Assembly: GCF_003173615.1 (NCBI RefSeq)
Contig: NZ_QGNA01000001.1
Coordinates: forward strand, 124,001-188,000
DNA length: 64,000 nucleotides
Direction of reading: 5' to 3'
From: Falsiroseomonas bella
GTDB taxonomy: Bacteria; Pseudomonadota; Alphaproteobacteria; Acetobacterales; Acetobacteraceae
The position numbers were made by a program, and so were the translations under genes. The notes beneath the pieces are model-generated. The model was not told where the DNA came from and ran no database searches. It saw only the letters and a program-made list of their open reading frames with translations. Shown here piece by piece: positions 48,901-51,185 of the stretch; position 1 is the first letter of the stretch, and every line of letters begins with the position of its first letter.

Positions 48901-49617
48901 CACCCGGTCGCCGGCGGTCGCGGTGAACTGGAAGCTGTCGGTGAAGTCCGCCTCGGTCAGCGCGCCGGTGACGTTCTCGCCATAGGTCACCTGGCGGCTC
49001 TGCTGCATGTCGAGCAGGCGGAAGGCGTAGTCGCCGGTCGCCGCGCCGTTGCCGTCCACGCTCAGCAGGTAGTCGCCCGGCAGCAGCGTCATCACCGGCG
49101 AGCCGCCGACATTGTTCGTGAAGTTGTTGCTGTCGGAGAGGTCGAAGCGGCGGCCCGACACCTCGCTGCCGCGCGGCCCGGTCAACGACCAGAGGATGTC
49201 GCTGCGGTTGGCCAGGCTGTCGAAGACGACGCGCTTCGCCTCGGTCAGGGTGAAGCTGAAGCGGTCCGTCTCGCCCGGCACGTCGAGCGTGCCGGCGATC
49301 ACCGGCGCGCTGATCGGATCGCCGGCCTGGGTGTGGATGGCGATGTCGTAGTCGCTGGCGTCGTTCGAGCCGCCGAGATCCACCGTGGGCGCCGGCGTGC
49401 CGAGGGAGGAGGTGAGCGCGGTGGTGCCGAGCAGGTCTAGATCGGCCGAGAGCAGCACGCGCGGCTCGAGGGATTCGAGCAACAGGCGCCGATCGGCGCG
49501 CGGCTTCGCGCTCCCCCGCGCCGGCTTGCGGCCATCCTGGCCGCCGCGCCAACGGCGCCTGTTTCGGACATCCTGTCCGGGTTGTTCCAGAGGCTCGTTG
49601 AAGACATCCCGCGCCAT
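24928..49617 (-). CDS. Giant LEPR-XLL mosaic exoprotein with embedded subtilisin domain (about 8,229 residues)
   Basis: A single uninterrupted frame of 24.7 kb is read from ATG at 49617 (MARDVFNEPLEQPGQDV); the frame is open to a TTG at 49710, but the later ATG leaves a normal short basic leader. Order, in approximate residues: LEPR-XLL motif LEPRVLL 50-56; ten alternating pairs of PPC-like domains 96-3103 with LamG domains at 480-640, 1190-1357 and 1630-1800 and an L-type lectin-like domain at 2230-2467; ten CARDB 3126-4389; four Calx-beta 4389-4799; one more CARDB; carboxypeptidase-regulatory and NEW3-like modules; a Cys-rich and poly-Gly module 5486-5660; Ig-like domains 6076-6616; three SdrD-B; subtilisin domain 6952-7282 (Asp6986, His7029, Ser7214); one SdrD-B; seven cadherin-like repeats 7442-8155. 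I see no RTX repeats, beta-barrel or sortase signal. Likely an exported surface, adhesion or matrix protein. Confidence 0.93.
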   Translation of the reverse strand: MARDVFNEPLEQPGQDVRNRRRWRGGQDGRKPARGSAKPRADRRLLLESLEPRVLLSADLDLLGTTALTSSLGTPAPTVDLGGSNDASDYDIAIHTQAGDPISAPVIAGTLDVPGETDRFSFTLTEAKRVVFDSLANRSDILWSLTGPRGSEVSGRRFDLSDSNNFTNNVGGSPVMTLLPGDYLLSVDGNGAATGDYAFRLLDMQQSRQVTYGENVTGALTEADFTDSFQFTATAGDRVYFQRTALSGAGTPMWRLIGPGDEVLFTNSNFTDVDTLTLGAGGLYTLLLEGPVNNAGAAIDYGFTLHLASTDSAPLVLGELVMGEIEQPGRQDSYSFTLAAAARLYFDSLANDSGKTWTLTGPRGVEVDSRQFNQSDGSGIGGSPLLDLVAGDYTLTVQGNGANTGRYGFRLLDLADATEIAAGAAVSGTLGDQGYAAALMRSPNAAPLTYPEGATNRALQSIGTTTYAGVPDDASLKPTQLTLEAWVRRDADAPQWASVAMKTSTGNWNDGYGLHYTNDGYINFFVNSYSNVRVRALLPANDWTHVAGTYDGANLRLFIDGVEAATLAYTQPINHSSAEFRIGTDGGGNYPWRGAIDDLRVWNVARTAEQIQAAMGAPLAGNESGLAAYWKLDEASGAAVVDSGPNGNDGTLTNLGRETRVFRFDAERGDQILLDATTSSSGLYWRLFDPTGRELVDQSFTDATRSLLLTGSYTLIVEGLIGNVRPVNFGFTLVDQGNTPVEAFTGDALTLGARVDGNIAVAGEVDSFVFTLAGPTRLYLDSLTNNGNLRFALEGPRGVEFSDHPTSNGDRVIDLPLGGEYRLTVRATTTNTGAYAFQLLDFAAATEIAYGAEVTHTATPNNGAAIFRFDGSAGDRIFFNATQNNTWWTNWRLFDPWGREIYYTDFQDNGPRNLPFDGTYTLVMEGEVWQSGTGTVFKFRLEEVTDKAAALALGDSVADSIEIPGQAARYSFELAEATQLYFDSLTNDGSLRWTLSRPGATLVGGRAFSSADLPFTAGPGQYTLTVYRDGDGTGAFAFRLSDLASATPIAFGETVTVTNTPARSASFYSFEAEAGDRVFFNALRNALWWTDIRLIDPVGRQIRYQDFNDFGPQTLDVAGRYTLVMDGEVHITDASARFAFALTKVEDSQQAIAIDGAGTTGPLATEGRIGGALTFTGAEYATVPDGASTDLVRDVTVEFWLRYDHTTTTWTPLVIKAVDPNPVNTRTYSFWLNDAGYIHFTTTDASGQQELNSATGSVARNEWVHVAGIIDRTTGQMRLLLNGAEAASRTIRTTDAVTHDGPLYVGGAGNTARLFGTIDELRLWSVVRTDQQIQDSMNAALVGDEEGLELRLPMDEATDPATLADLGPAGTDATVVDARQGLPGIIMGRIPSPGGVSRYSFTLAQDALLYFDTLTNNDAATVTVTGPGGIGFSRNLRNGDSHEFGGSSPVFAAIAGDYTITVDGTGDSTTPFAFRLLDLKAAPTVAYDTVVTSPPAVGDRTDMFRLDATAGDRVYFDLLSSSRADWQASWRVFDPLGRQVLGLTSLNDVETLTLSMTGAYTVLVEGRTAYPEPFSYSFQLRKVENESTPAVFGTNPQPGPLWTEGRLDGGVQFTGADAIAIDGAGTNQTTNLTMEAWVRLDEFSDTWSAIFYKGNGDNGHRSYSLWVNNSGALYLGTRDGSNEQGTQTANGVMQLGVWTHVAAVIDRSSGQLRIVVNGEDRATGAVRAGPAVSTAEPLLIGRTSETSTGFDFLRGAVDEVRLWNVARTTDEIDDNKAVALTAPQAGLVMRLALDEEDGDAAADTSGNGNAGTLERFNADGITGRIDHVGQRDSYSFTLASSSRLLLDILSPYNGNFTLTLTGPRGTEFSGWRFDNTDSGALGGSRLLDLPAGDYTVTVDGAGETTGWYNFRLLDLAAATPVTVGTSFSGALVPGSATQLFAFDGTAGDRVYLDHLGFTNSTYVRLYDPTGRLVLGQTYIDSLRSQGAVTLAATGTYVIAVEGHPGEGTRQTFSLIVDPIIDQDFPLTLGASVSGAIESRGQVDRYSFTVAAETFVIFDALTDTPNLSWTLSTPGYTPVSGRGWQGSDSENLDGSPAIRLLPGTYTLTVDATNDNMPGYGFRLLEMAGATSMALDASVTGTLSPGAQTAMYRFDGTAGTRLRFDRESLSAGSPKVRVLDERGRVVFGRAEFADSDLFVLPIDGAYTVLIEGRRYDGGDINFGFALRSDAQPAWNGETTQDFGAEVAASDGEASGIPYVLANYQGPAATLVSDGNGGNALRLTSATVGLHRNTVGFTSTADGPHDSVTVSFDARMIVSNAGRNQSGDGLGFALLPTRLYGPAGSAPNFGEEPNIAGALGIGFDIVNNGEVNNNHVSLHFNGGEIGEYAVDIAALDLAGGQFFGVDVSVQRAVGGSRVTVTLTPPGGGAAITPINNIFVGGLFLETSRVAFGARNGGWSAHHDIDNVAVATTASTEVPLTFALDQPTGSAEVLAAAGITTLPVGGVFRHQITLAEDATVLMDWQGTDWQPVWTLTGPDGVVASRRADNSDSYDGFDLQPMTLKAGTYTVTVSALPNASSTYRFRLLDLDNATALTPGTAVTGTSINPGNEVDLYSFTASAGDRFFFDATNTGWDTYWRLFGPNGQLVTWRNHTYSDAGPFSVPLDGTYVLAIEGRYYNTGANNYSFNLRPVVDETTALDLNTRVDATIAGPGSVDRYTFTLGSARLLYLDTFTNRSDIRYYLDGPNGERIGWQYFSNSDLNQDGAAFRAQPGAWTLTVYGDGEANGAYSFRLLDLTDPAVATAITPGTPVSATLDPYNQTDAYRFSGIAGQRLYFDVQQQPSAYWRLVDPTGRQLFREGFSDRGIVTLPATGEYTLLIEGYPYNTGSAAYAFNLQPIADSSAAATLGALVEGEIAHAGQTASFTFTLAETKRIFVDTVGNAVETAWWADQLRWSLTGPNGFVTERSWTNGNGSQFGAGNPLLTLPPGDYTLAVRSTVDRTGAFSFRLIDVAAAEDLILGSPVSGALTPGSEADLYKFEATAGDRFYFDAQQWGSGNTYWRLIGPYGEVRFAQGISEDEDTLTLTETGTYLLMIDGHPADLGSSPTYRFGVYANPLQAPVRISSLEAVPSPDLVVQNVAVAPVGGAVESGGQITVSWRDANIGALPADATWSDRVIVRRVDTGEILASVVLPFTPAGGALAAGGFVDRQATLTLPPGNRGAGELTVQVTTDLTNALDEENANGTGESNNATQVALTSALAPYPDLVVQSVAATPPSGWAPGDAVTVSWTTRNDGTAAVQTDVTERLILRNATTGQQMLLTTLTLAASPGAPLGAGETRARSTSVTWPGGISSTGVIEFIVTTDTTDLVFEANAGGNGEANNASTTSIVSAPDLRVSGLTLVNPSPESGDTLTIQWTDENGGNAATPQGWVDRVRVVNTTTNQVLLDTTVAYDQGALGPLASGATAARSVSFTLPHGAAGAGNLSITVTADQATNGATQITEALPAGNAEGNNSASISRSVALRAYPDLLPSDLVAPDTGRGEGTIQVSWTVANQGTGATDASAWTDLVVLSDDAVFGDADDVVIGTHQRSGALAAGAEYDVLLDVSLPPRLEGNYFLFVRTDSGLAVLEPDTRADNVTAARPIAITSPFADLTVTEVTAPATVSSGGQITVEWTVANQGDGPTSSGIWRDRVYLSTDGTLDGADTLLGTYVRNAAPLAAGAETQGTLTATLPANLAGQRYVIVRTDALGEIYEKGLTGNNTGVSTAPITLQSPDLTVSDIDVPETALPGQQRNVSWTVTNQGFGDAFGSWTDRILLVQDGQPGSTVLGHVTRSGGLAAGASYTASATINWPVVADGDWRIRIESDYANQLFEAGAEANNATTSADAVAVTHPDITIPSVTAPPTATSAQTITVSWTMRNDGTAAIPGGWTERVFLSPTQEITNASRFVGERSGTPGMAAGAEVNRSLDITLPIDLSGTWYVIVSGDHWNQVNEGLSEGNNRGVSAAIAVTQAALPDLVVENLALNGAPALESGAVATVSWTVRNTGAGDAAASFYDRIVVLNETTGETLVNTVLFRDAAALGAIAAGTGAPRQYQFTLPNGERAVGDLKVTVTTDTYNSAYEGAGGSAAETNNAATITRASVMADYADLQVQNLAVVPATPRSGDLLTITWDSANIGDAPAGPYAERLQVINQTTGETLHDQYLSYPGFGGAANAPLPAGESLARQANVRLPDGVRSVGDILVRVTTDAFSQIFERSGGVSGEGNNVASLTRAATLGAYADLVISDISAPTNAGAGKTVQLSYTVTNTGTAAATGAWTEQIFLSTDEVLGGDTLLRSDYVQNQSIAAGASVVRTVSVTMPAFGEGARWFAVRTDAANAVFELNEQNNAALDDVAVELDPSLTIGVSVNPISEAAGGAASTGTVSRSGDISQALVVNLATSRPELVLPPTVTIAAGAASASFAIGVTDNTLVDGSRTATLTASASGYADGQANLGINDNDVAALTVSIPPAVGEGEGQILATITRNTPTNAALDVTLGVDKSWKATVPTGFTFAVGQSSIQIPVTLIDDTIIEGARDVRITAQAAGHATGSALMTVLDNDIPNIELSLSKTAVSEGAGAAGTVLTIRRDIAANQPLELILLGAPTQMRFPNRVTIAANEHEVHVPIAIEDNALADGNRLVPLRVQIADSVLKVAVPGTQQQIGVQILDDDGPSLSVTLAHNVIGESGQTTGTVRRNTGTTGDLVVTLTSDDTTEATVPATVTILDGQDSATFTVTGVIDGVSDGTRPVTLLASAGGFNAGAAGLQVTDRDLPDLQVTSIALPTSVKTGQAVTGTFTVANRGLGATSGSWVDRVYISTDVTLGADDVLVATHAGEPLDVNQAYQRTVNFLAGSLTGTVYMIVVSDPNGALEEISNGNNQSVGSLQVNPAYRATVSADIEAAPAGTRIPLTGNIFDPDAPTPGDAATADTNPALMFKPVTIQVTSANGNTRTLTTVTDINGNFTVDFVPLPGEAGRYTIAADHPGVTQRTPQDSFVLMAMKATSFPGSVDLLPNTPESFDFTIANLGDVPLTSLAIAVEGAPPWLDLDIDLADVIAADGSVTGSVTGSVQLTANQDLQTSGRLVFVLTTAEGVTLRVPLSVSVTPLTPRLVAQPGFLNAGMLRGEQTLVSFEVTNNGGTETGPLTLVLPNEPWLAAATPTSIASLGVGEKTTVTLRLNPGEDLPLGLYKGTVVLNGTRTTLSTAYEFRAISEAVGDARIKVEDEYTYFAEGNPGLAGAAVKLIDPYSYQVIASGIADEDGFVNFTGIAEGKYMLSVSADKHDSVQTAFEIKPGILNETTAFLHRQVVTYKWTVVPIEVEDRYKIVLESVFETEVPMPVVTTDTPRLMPLIVPGETTQMEITLTNHGLIQAEQVQIKVPNDPDLIITPLVDVIDVLPAKSSVTIPITIRLREGSPLAAQMASNSSAMVIPTGDGIMPASALDMPITAQGWGNAIAKCLGIEAVYTYECQNGQWVSVPHKLDAVFCAEDILGAGGSAKDFLKDWIKDPKKANPANLVCDAIGMILQCAGADDCTQAIVSTICGVGLGALTGGWAGAGAGLGGALDDILACLCSLDWGIGGDGSTGGGGGGGGGGGWGIYGGGIGTPWSVPVIWDGGGVSCGPGSSDATVLDADGNLSPTAAGVCAQVRLKLEQEAVITRTAFLGTLELDNGTAGTLEDIQLILDIRDENGNVANDKFFVIGPDGENMTGGPEFWSLAAGATGALKYTFLPTVDAAMDAPTRYSIGGRLVYKDGGNVVDVPLLSSKITVYPEARLQLDYFWQRDVFGDDPFTDPIEPSEPFALGLQVTNLGKGDANRMTITSAQPEIIENEKGLLIDFEIISSQVGAAAAQPSLTVDLGRIAAGETKTAQWNMISSLQGKFIDYKASFEHLDAFGGLRTSLIESVNIHELIRQVEVNHPASDDIPDYLVNDLPDDEHLPDTLYLSTGGKMPVTVAQNVQVTGGLTRTLTADVQAGWTYLKVADPGAGYRLTQVLRSDGTALPIGDMVWRTDRTFRPGEPGATYENLLHLLDRNSTGSYTLVYAVDDKVPPAILSLEAPAAVVTSAVGQLDVTFTEPLDLGTFTVADLTLTRNGTALDLSAATITQVSTSVYRIGNLGALTTPDGNYALTVDSRSMADGAGNAGTNARSVSWAMSAASVVVASIQTVEPDPRNIAVGALEVEFSRTIDPATFGVADIALTRDGEAVELDGRVVVTQLSDTRFRINGLGTLTGTAGTYALTVFASGVGEAGSGNAGTGQLTETWTTDTTAPVVLDLEDVATNPRNTVILSLDVTFSEAIDPASFTAADLTLTRNGGANLIVADDIELTQLSETVWRIAGFNWVSGLAGDYVLTVDGAGLADLAGNAGTGSASSSWRMDIGAPPAATNLRITPDRGVADDDELTNTQAFSILGDLAEEGLTVRFYDLTTKTDLGVAVVTGQTFEGAIALNSPGKHDIRVRTVDVAGNTTDAVLSVFIDVSAPAVTAIQQVTPNPRTTGVATLDVTLSEAVDAASFDAQDIVLTRDGAALDLSGVTVALLSGTTYRISGLEAVTGEPGDYELTVAGAGMLDNAGNAGTGSATASWTRAGSLPTGITGRVFEDFDANAVFGTSPFGTTDVGLEGWTVFLDLDGDSVLDDGEASTTTAANGTYAFTGLTAGSYAIVAELRTGWSSTGPVSNRIEVTLLAEQTLTNANFARFELGTIGGVKFNDLDGDGIRDGGEEGLAGVTLFVDRDGDNVLDDGEASTVTAADGSYAFTGLAYGTVRIGEVARDGWARTTPPASMRVISGYENATVAIGNVRTVSISGMKFEDLNGNGLREDGEGGVEGWTIFIDANGDGVLQETEASVLTGADGTYSFTGLLPGTYIIAEVQRTGWVQTTPTGSAAGSGIAVSLAGSDVELTMEGCSCGGTWSLPDGSDIVDLGALSTRESRDITGLTSALQDARFTGLTGSGVRTVLIDTGIDVDHSFFGPDTDGNGIADRIVYQWDFADNDADASDIAKGHGSHVASLIASGDSRYGGVAQGTDLIVLKVFSDSGRGTFANVEKALQWVIANAEAWNVGVINMSLGDNGNWNTTIPRYGLGDEFATLAAMDVITVAAAGNFYNQYNAMGVAYPAADPAVLSVGAVWSGDFGGPWTVATGATDYTTGADRIAAFSQRDDELLDIMAPGARFNGANATGGVQTMQGTSQAAGFVSGAAALSQQLAQQVLGRNLSTAEFAELLKRTGDMILDGDDENDNVKNTGLSFPRIQFTRLFEEILTFTSLPDDGGAGGGAGGGTGGGTTRPQQAAAPGVHSVTLAAGESRADVSFGNFKLATMTGVVFLDADADGQRDAGEDGVADRTVFLDANGNATLDENETEALTDAAGAFDLGLLGPGAYAVRMVGVPDWVVTTPQPVAGTSGSGQAIALQIGTRLAPTGGELAALPDSATTDEDTTQVIDVTANDGGTAPLTVTLPQAQSAQGAVLTVLADGRVHYNPKIAPTLQALLPGQTATDSFEYTVTDATGATATTTVTVTVEGTNDEPKARPNSYTTHEDRAMILPVLLNDTDADAGQSLSLVGLPAFSTRGAALVALPDGRVSYDPRVSAELQQIKFGEELTDSFTYRISDGAGGEAEATVTVLVTGRRDPFVPFSTSTTEDAEILVAVPDVTVTSVGSISAQTAAVSLVGGKILYDPRNTPRVQRLAEGETMQDGINFSGFTALGEPVTGRLSIMLTGVNDAPVAQRVNAETDARTVAEIDAKVGGADRDNGAVLTLDGVAATSRLGASIAIVDGKAVYDPTGAPALQALLFGETALDSFSYTVRDEHGATASATVYVTVAGLGDTSHLIPLAPGSTDEDTVLRMAVGSWPLVSVSPVTGLGAQVSIVNGKVNYDPRRSAAIQALDAGDSAADLVTVTLRDNAGKLRQGQIAVTVNGVNDAPVAIADAASARADQVTEVAVLANDRDGDASAVLSITGLAASSAGGATLSVVNGKVAYDPTGVAAFQALPVGATANDSFSYTVVDEHGASSTATVQIRVVGRNNPPVATADAAAATSRAPIVIDVLANDSDVDTGAVLTLLEAQTVSRFGAAVSINPDGTLTYDPTASATLTALAPGAVRTDRFTYTITDEQGARRSAWVTVTVTGAAPAPAALALPASTPATKRVAAAEPEEEEFVVDLAAEFSGFAAPVQPAGGVSSWQVGFVAEGTGTEDPNRDIEVVIGQVA
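25150..27290 (-). repeat. Seven cadherin-like repeats at the C-terminal end of the giant protein
   Basis: About 100-residue repeats each carry the frame (T/D)EDT..., VNDGKVxYDP-type strand, ALxxGExxxDSFxYTVxDxxG and a closing VTVxG(x)NDAP turn, for example LPAGQTATDSFEYTV-like and VGATANDSFSYTVVDEHGA. These VCBS/cadherin-like units are usual in secreted adhesins and probably bind calcium at the Asp-rich turns. A final stretch of about 75 residues follows (PEEEEFVVDLAAEFSG ... DIEVVIGQVA) with an acidic patch and no known anchor; it could hold a late export or retention signal. Confidence 0.82.
27770..28760 (-). other. Embedded subtilisin-like (S8) protease domain
   Basis: The triad is complete: Asp6986 in VLIDTGIDVDHS (codon 28660-28662), His7029 in GHGSHVASLIAS (codon 28531-28533) and Ser7214 in MQGTSQAAGFVSGAAAL (codon 27976-27978). 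The oxyanion-hole Asn lies in TVAAAGNFYNQYN. The domain is inserted between the third and fourth SdrD-B repeats and followed by a Gly-rich linker. It should be active on folding and may cut the giant protein itself, partner proteins or external polymers. Confidence 0.92.
28830..31390 (-). repeat. Bacterial Ig-like and SdrD-B domain block of the giant protein
   Basis: Four Ig-like domains share the frame LDVTFSEAIDPASFTAADLTLTRNG ... TYRISGL ... GDYxLTVxxxGxxDxAGNAGTG, with one different Ig domain (TPDRGVADDDELTNTQ) before the last. Three SdrD-B domains follow, with GxKFxDLNGNGxRDxGExGxxGxTxFxDxNxDGxLDxGE and TxADGTYxFTGLxxGTY. The Asp-rich loops look calcium-binding. A short CSC pair (EGCSCGGTWS) sits just before the protease domain. 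Confidence 0.8.
32640..33160 (-). other. Cys-rich and poly-glycine module in the middle of the giant protein
   Basis: About eleven cysteines cluster between CLGIEAVYTYECQNGQW and GVCAQVRLKLE, while the long beta-domain arrays seem nearly free of Cys. The segment LKDWIKDPKKANPANLVCDAIG to LGALTGGWAGAGAGLGGALDDILACLCS is helical and partly hydrophobic, followed by a run of eleven Gly and GGWGIYGGGIG. This suggests a disulfide-bonded or membrane-inserting module, different from the rest. The poly-Gly codons are a triplet-repeat tract prone to slippage. Confidence 0.75.
36450..40240 (-). repeat. Array of ten CARDB-type repeats in the giant protein
   Basis: Units of about 120-130 residues begin (P/A)DLxVxxLxxP and continue VSWTVxNxGTxxAxGxWTDRxxLS, GxLAAGxxxxxxxxxxLPxxxxGxxYxxVxTDxxNxVxExxExNNxxxxxxxV. 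Ten stand in tandem; an eleventh (PDLQVTSIALPTSV) follows the Calx-beta block at 34860-35210. CARDB domains are Ig-like folds of large secreted proteins and probably act as spacers or binding modules. Confidence 0.82.
40310..49330 (-). repeat. Ten alternating A/B pairs of PPC-like beta domains with inserted lectin-type domains
   Basis: Type A units read GxxDRYSFTLAExxxLYFDSLTN ... WTLTGPRG ... LxPGDYTLTVDGxGxxTGxYxFRLLDLAxATxI; type B units read xYRFDGTAGDRVYFD ... WRLFDPxGR ... LxxTGTYTLLVEG. They alternate strictly through ten pairs (about 300 residues each). The first LamG domain sits inside pair 2, the next two around pair 5, and an L-type lectin-like domain (DSVTVSFDARMIVSN ... GDGLGFALLP ... 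ALGIGFDIVNNG) between pairs 7 and 8. This pattern implies repeated duplication of a two-domain unit. Confidence 0.83.
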
Positions 49618-49739
49618 CGGATCACCCCGCACACAGAGAACCACGGCGGCGACACCGACGACCGCGGGCCGGGCTTCCCCTCCGCGGTGCATCCATGACG
49701 CCGTATTCAATCAGGGAGGAAAAACCACGGTAAACGAGA

Positions 49740-49857
49740 CGTCAATTGATGACTGCAGGTTCGCTGGATGTTTTTCTTTCGCGTGCTTGCAGCGACAGAT
49801 GCGGAACGGCATCAGGCGGCAATAACCGGCGAAACGCTCCGAAAAAAAATTACGGAG
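49740..49857 (-). promoter_or_regulatory. AT-rich control region upstream of the giant exoprotein gene
   Basis: The 243-bp gap between the adaptor stop (49861) and the exoprotein start (49617) includes a stretch clearly richer in A and T than anything else in the window. On the minus strand it has a TTGACG (49745-49740) with only a poor -10, a GTCA-ATTGA-TGAC inverted repeat (49741-49753) and a CTCCG/CGGAG stem closing an eight-T run (49837-49857) just after the adaptor stop. It probably contains the promoter or a regulator site. No exact start site can be fixed. Confidence 0.5.
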
Positions 49858-49860
49858 AAT

Positions 49861-50718
49861 TTAGCTTGGCGCGCGGAAGCGAATGCGGCAGCGCAGTCCC
49901 GCCGGCAGCGCGAGATCGGGGTTCGGCAGGCGCAGCCGCACGCCGAAGGTGCCGCTGGCCGCGTCCATCACCCGGTCCACGACGGAAACCTCCGCCGGAT
50001 GCGCGCCGCCGACCGGCGCCTCCGGCAGTACCGTCGCGACATCGCCGGGCTTGACCTGGCCAAAATAGGAAACCGGCAGGAACACCTCGACGTGGATCGG
50101 GTCGATCTGCGCGAGGGTGAGCAGTTGTGCCTGCTCGTGGAAATACTCGCCGGCAGCGAGGTGACGCTCCACCACGATGCCGTCCACCGGGCTCAGGATG
50201 CGCCGCTGGGCCACCTGTTCCTCGGCGCGCAGCAGCTCGGCGCGCGCCGCCTGCAGGTTCATCTGCGCGTCGCGCAGCGTCAGCGCCGCCACGCGGGCCT
50301 CGGTGGCGGCCTCGTCGTATTCGCGCTCGCTGACCGCGCTGCTGGCGCGCAGGCGCTGCAGCCGTCCGGCGCGGCGCTCGGCGTATTCGGCGCGCTGCTC
50401 GGCGCTGGCCACCGGCGCGTCGTTCTCCGCGCGGACGCGGGCGAGAGCGAGGTTCGCCTCCTCCACCTCCGCGGCGAGCTGCGCCACGACCTGGCCCTGC
50501 CGCACCACGTCGCCGCGGTTGACCTGCACGCTGCGGATCAGCCCGGTGACGGAGGCGCCGAGCTTCACGCGCTGGGCGGCGTCCATCAGGCAGTCGAACT
50601 CGCCCTCGGCGAGCCGCGGCGCTGGCTGCGCCGAGGCGCCGCCGGCCAGGGCGAACAGCAGCGGCAGCGCGGCGAGGTGGAGCGGGCGGGGCGCGTAACC
50701 GTTGCGATGCATGCTCAT
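49861..50718 (-). CDS. Periplasmic adaptor (membrane-fusion) protein, RND/HlyD type
   Basis: The protein has 285 residues from ATG at 50718 (a second ATG at 50712 is possible); the longer open frame upstream lacks homology. A signal peptide ends near GGASAQPAP. A barrel-sandwich half (KLGASVTGLIRSVQVNRGDVVRQGQVVAQL) is followed by a coiled-coil hairpin (about 90-170), the second half (RRILSPVDGIVVERHLAAGEYF) and a beta-barrel. Such adaptors link an inner-membrane transporter to an outer-membrane channel; neither partner is next to it. Its place before the giant gene suggests it belongs to that export system. Confidence 0.85.
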   Translation of the reverse strand: MSMHRNGYAPRPLHLAALPLLFALAGGASAQPAPRLAEGEFDCLMDAAQRVKLGASVTGLIRSVQVNRGDVVRQGQVVAQLAAEVEEANLALARVRAENDAPVASAEQRAEYAERRAGRLQRLRASSAVSEREYDEAATEARVAALTLRDAQMNLQAARAELLRAEEQVAQRRILSPVDGIVVERHLAAGEYFHEQAQLLTLAQIDPIHVEVFLPVSYFGQVKPGDVATVLPEAPVGGAHPAEVSVVDRVMDAASGTFGVRLRLPNPDLALPAGLRCRIRFRAPS

Positions 50719-50888
50719 CCACACAAGCGGCGCGTGCGGCGCCGATCGCGCCGAGCATCGTCCATCGGTGGGGAAATGCAACGCCCCGCCGCCGCTTGCC
50801 GCTGTGCCGCGCCGCCGATATCGTCCGCGCAACCCCGCGTTGACGCCCGGACCCCCGGCAGCGATCGCGCGGCGCAAGGAGCATCGAG

Positions 50889-51164
50889 ATGGCGCAGCCG
50901 CCGACCCAGCCGGAGATGAAGCTCGACACCTCGCAGCTGAAGAGCAGCTATTGCAACGTTTGCAGCGCCACCAGCACGCGCGAGGAAGTCGTGCTCACCT
51001 TCGGCGTCAACCAGAACTGGGACCTGCAGCAGCAGCAGGGCGGCGGCGCGATGGACGTGCAGCTGCTTCACCGGATCATCATGAGCCCGGTCGCGGCCAA
51101 GCGCTTCCACGACCTGCTGACGCGCCTGATGTCTGAGCACGAGGCGCGCCACGGCGCGCTTTGA
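50889..51164 (+). CDS. DUF3467 family protein
   Basis: The protein has 91 residues from ATG at 50889 with an AAGGAG site. KSSYCNVCSATSTREEVVLTFGVNQNW and LLHRIIMSPVAAKRFHDLL match DUF3467, a small family of unknown function. A Gln-rich loop (DLQQQQGGGAMD) is present. It is divergent to the adaptor gene over a 170-bp gap. Confidence 0.85.
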   Translation: MAQPPTQPEMKLDTSQLKSSYCNVCSATSTREEVVLTFGVNQNWDLQQQQGGGAMDVQLLHRIIMSPVAAKRFHDLLTRLMSEHEARHGAL

Positions 51165-51185
51165 GGCGCCGCGGCGCCGCCCGGC

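Noticed and set aside
24646-49440. Three enormous plus-strand open frames (about 3,214, 2,928 and 1,950 residues) opposite the giant gene
   Set aside because: They are the antisense reading of the domain repeats, rich in Arg, His, Gly and Asp without any recognisable domain. GC-rich codon bias on the coding strand removes stops from this antisense frame. The minus frame has clear domains throughout.
49618-49710. TTG start at 49710 for the giant protein
   Set aside because: It would add 31 residues with no family similarity, uses a rare start and lacks a ribosome site; ATG at 49617 gives the usual short leader before LEPR-XLL.
24928-50718. Type I (RTX) or two-partner secretion for the giant protein
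   Set aside because: No ABC exporter, no TpsB/autotransporter barrel and no GGxGxD nonapeptide array is visible near or in the gene. TolC-like partners could be elsewhere, so this is not fully excluded.
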